Origin: Mesobacillus persicus
Lineage (GTDB): Bacteria; Bacillota; Bacilli; Bacillales; Cytobacillaceae
Reading direction: 5' to 3'
Assembly (NCBI RefSeq): GCF_900109925.1
Contig: NZ_FOBW01000010.1
Location: 131,710 to 195,709, forward strand
Length of the DNA stretch: 64,000 nt
Shown: positions 63,180 through 64,000 of the stretch, in pieces
Layout: each line of letters starts with the position of its first letter
How positions within the stretch are numbered: position 1 is the stretch's first letter
Translations under genes and position numbers: made by a program
The notes under the pieces: generated by a model
The model's input: only the letters and a program-made list of their open reading frames with translations
What the model was told of the DNA's origin: nothing
The model's database searches: none

Positions 63180-64000
63180 ATGAATCAAGTTTCAACCTTT
63201 AAGATTGCAAATAAACTGATTACCGGTAAGGGCGCAACAGAAAAACTACTTGAGGAGATACAACGGCTAAATATAAAAAATCCTTTGATCGTGACGGATA
63301 AAGTTTTAGAGGAAATTGGGGTTGTGGAACGATTATCTCAATTAATCAAGGGACTTCCGTTTGGTGTCTATACCGGGGTTAAGCCTGAGCCTGAAATAGC
63401 GATTGTTGAAGAATGCAAAGAAGTTTTTCTCTCAGGTGGTCATGATGGCTTTATTGCGCTAGGTGGTGGAAGTGCCATTGATATTGCAAAAGCTGTCTCT
63501 GGCTTCGCCGCTTTTGATGGAGCCATTGAAGAGTTATTTGGCACAGATTTAGTCCCGCAAAAGGGAGCCCCGATTATCGCCATTCCTACAACAGCAGGAA
63601 CGGGATCAGAGGTAACAAATATTGCTATTCTTTCGGATACAAAAGCACAGTTGAAAAAGGGAATAGTCAGCGATTATCTTCTTCCTGACGTTGCCATTGT
63701 CTCACCGGAGATGACCATGACGATGCCAAAATCTGTGACCGCGGCAAGTGGCATAGATGCCCTCGTTCATGCGATTGAGGCCTATATTTCGGTGAATGCC
63801 TCTCCAATTACGGACGCATTAGCCATCGGTGCGATGAAAATGATATCAACTTACCTACCTAAGGCATACGCTAATCCTCAGCATCTTGAAGCGAGAGAGA
63901 ATATGGCTACCGCAAGTTTAATGGCTGGAATGGCTTTTGGAAATGCCGGGGTTGCTGCTGTCCATGCCCTCGCCTATCCGCTTGGCGGACGTTACCACAT
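63180..64000 (+). CDS. iron-containing alcohol dehydrogenase (3' end outside window)
   Basis: Class III, Fe-dependent NAD(P) alcohol/aldehyde dehydrogenase. Visible 273 residues: GGGSAIDIAKA for NAD binding, PTTAGTGSEVTNIAI, DALVHAIEAYIS and GNAGVAAVHALAYPLGGRYH with the metal-ligand histidines. ATG at 63180 has AAAGGAG upstream. The frame runs off the window, so length and exact class are unknown. Confidence 0.92.
   Translation, partial: MNQVSTFKIANKLITGKGATEKLLEEIQRLNIKNPLIVTDKVLEEIGVVERLSQLIKGLPFGVYTGVKPEPEIAIVEECKEVFLSGGHDGFIALGGGSAIDIAKAVSGFAAFDGAIEELFGTDLVPQKGAPIIAIPTTAGTGSEVTNIAILSDTKAQLKKGIVSDYLLPDVAIVSPEMTMTMPKSVTAASGIDALVHAIEAYISVNASPITDALAIGAMKMISTYLPKAYANPQHLEARENMATASLMAGMAFGNAGVAAVHALAYPLGGRYH

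Overview
The window is a low-GC chromosome segment from an endospore-forming Bacillaceae bacterium. Evidence: AGGAGG-type ribosome binding sites with many TTG/GTG starts, rho-independent terminators after most units, and spore genes (CotH kinase, CotF-like coat protein, KinB-like kinase, the sulfolactate operon, a SigK-type promoter). I see no rRNA, tRNA, transposase, prophage or CRISPR array. A periplasmic-type nitrate reductase operon and a SelB gene are unusual for this family and suggest an anaerobically capable member; I cannot name the species.

Layout. 1-8.8 kb: end of an FtsH-like protease, small proteins, GNAT, threonine aldolase, a LysM-NlpC/P60 wall hydrolase, a radical SAM/SPASM enzyme and a YneR-like protein. 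8.9-16.3 kb: selB, type II pantothenate kinase, sbcC-sbcD. 16.4-26 kb: a nested repeat, cotH with a divergent unknown gene, csp, the napA-napB-napD-napF operon, a 48-bp-repeat protein with a SigK-type promoter, LysE-type exporters and a CotF-like gene. 26-29.9 kb: AIM24 protein, ABC ATPase, gamma carbonic anhydrase.

29.9-43.9 kb is a catabolic island on the minus strand. A tripartite tricarboxylate transporter (tctC-tctB-tctA) and an operon of aminotransferase, cysteine-less LeuC-like protein, PrpR-type activator, glcD and glcF are each preceded by an almost identical sigma-54 promoter. The simplest reading is import of a carboxylate, oxidation of a 2-hydroxy acid and transamination of the 2-oxo acid, under one sigma-54 activator. 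Between them, a CoA-transferase/enoyl-CoA hydratase pair and its GntR regulator share a 15-bp palindromic operator. Next come a TauE/SafE transporter, a small protein and an MFS transporter.

46.9-50.7 kb, plus strand: a phosphosulfolactate operon (comA, histidine phosphatase, cysH, sat, cysC) that takes sulfate to sulfite and joins it to PEP, as in spore 3-sulfolactate synthesis. Then a YitT protein, precorrin-2 dehydrogenase, an ABC-2 exporter operon with a TetR regulator and twin operators, a small bis-heme-type membrane protein, an FAD oxidase, a KinB-like kinase, a PhoD-like phosphatase, a VWA-like protein, a VanW lipoprotein and the start of an iron-containing alcohol dehydrogenase cut by the window edge.

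Dispersed repeats are prominent: two collinear copies of a four-hairpin element (2.4 and 28.0 kb), a palindromic MITE-like family (3.45, 16.5 and 25.9 kb) with one copy interrupted by a different structured repeat, a 21-bp minisatellite (36.6 kb) and a short repeat pair (44.0 and 54.9 kb). Where the longest open frame and the ribosome binding site disagreed, I moved the start and say so in the entry.
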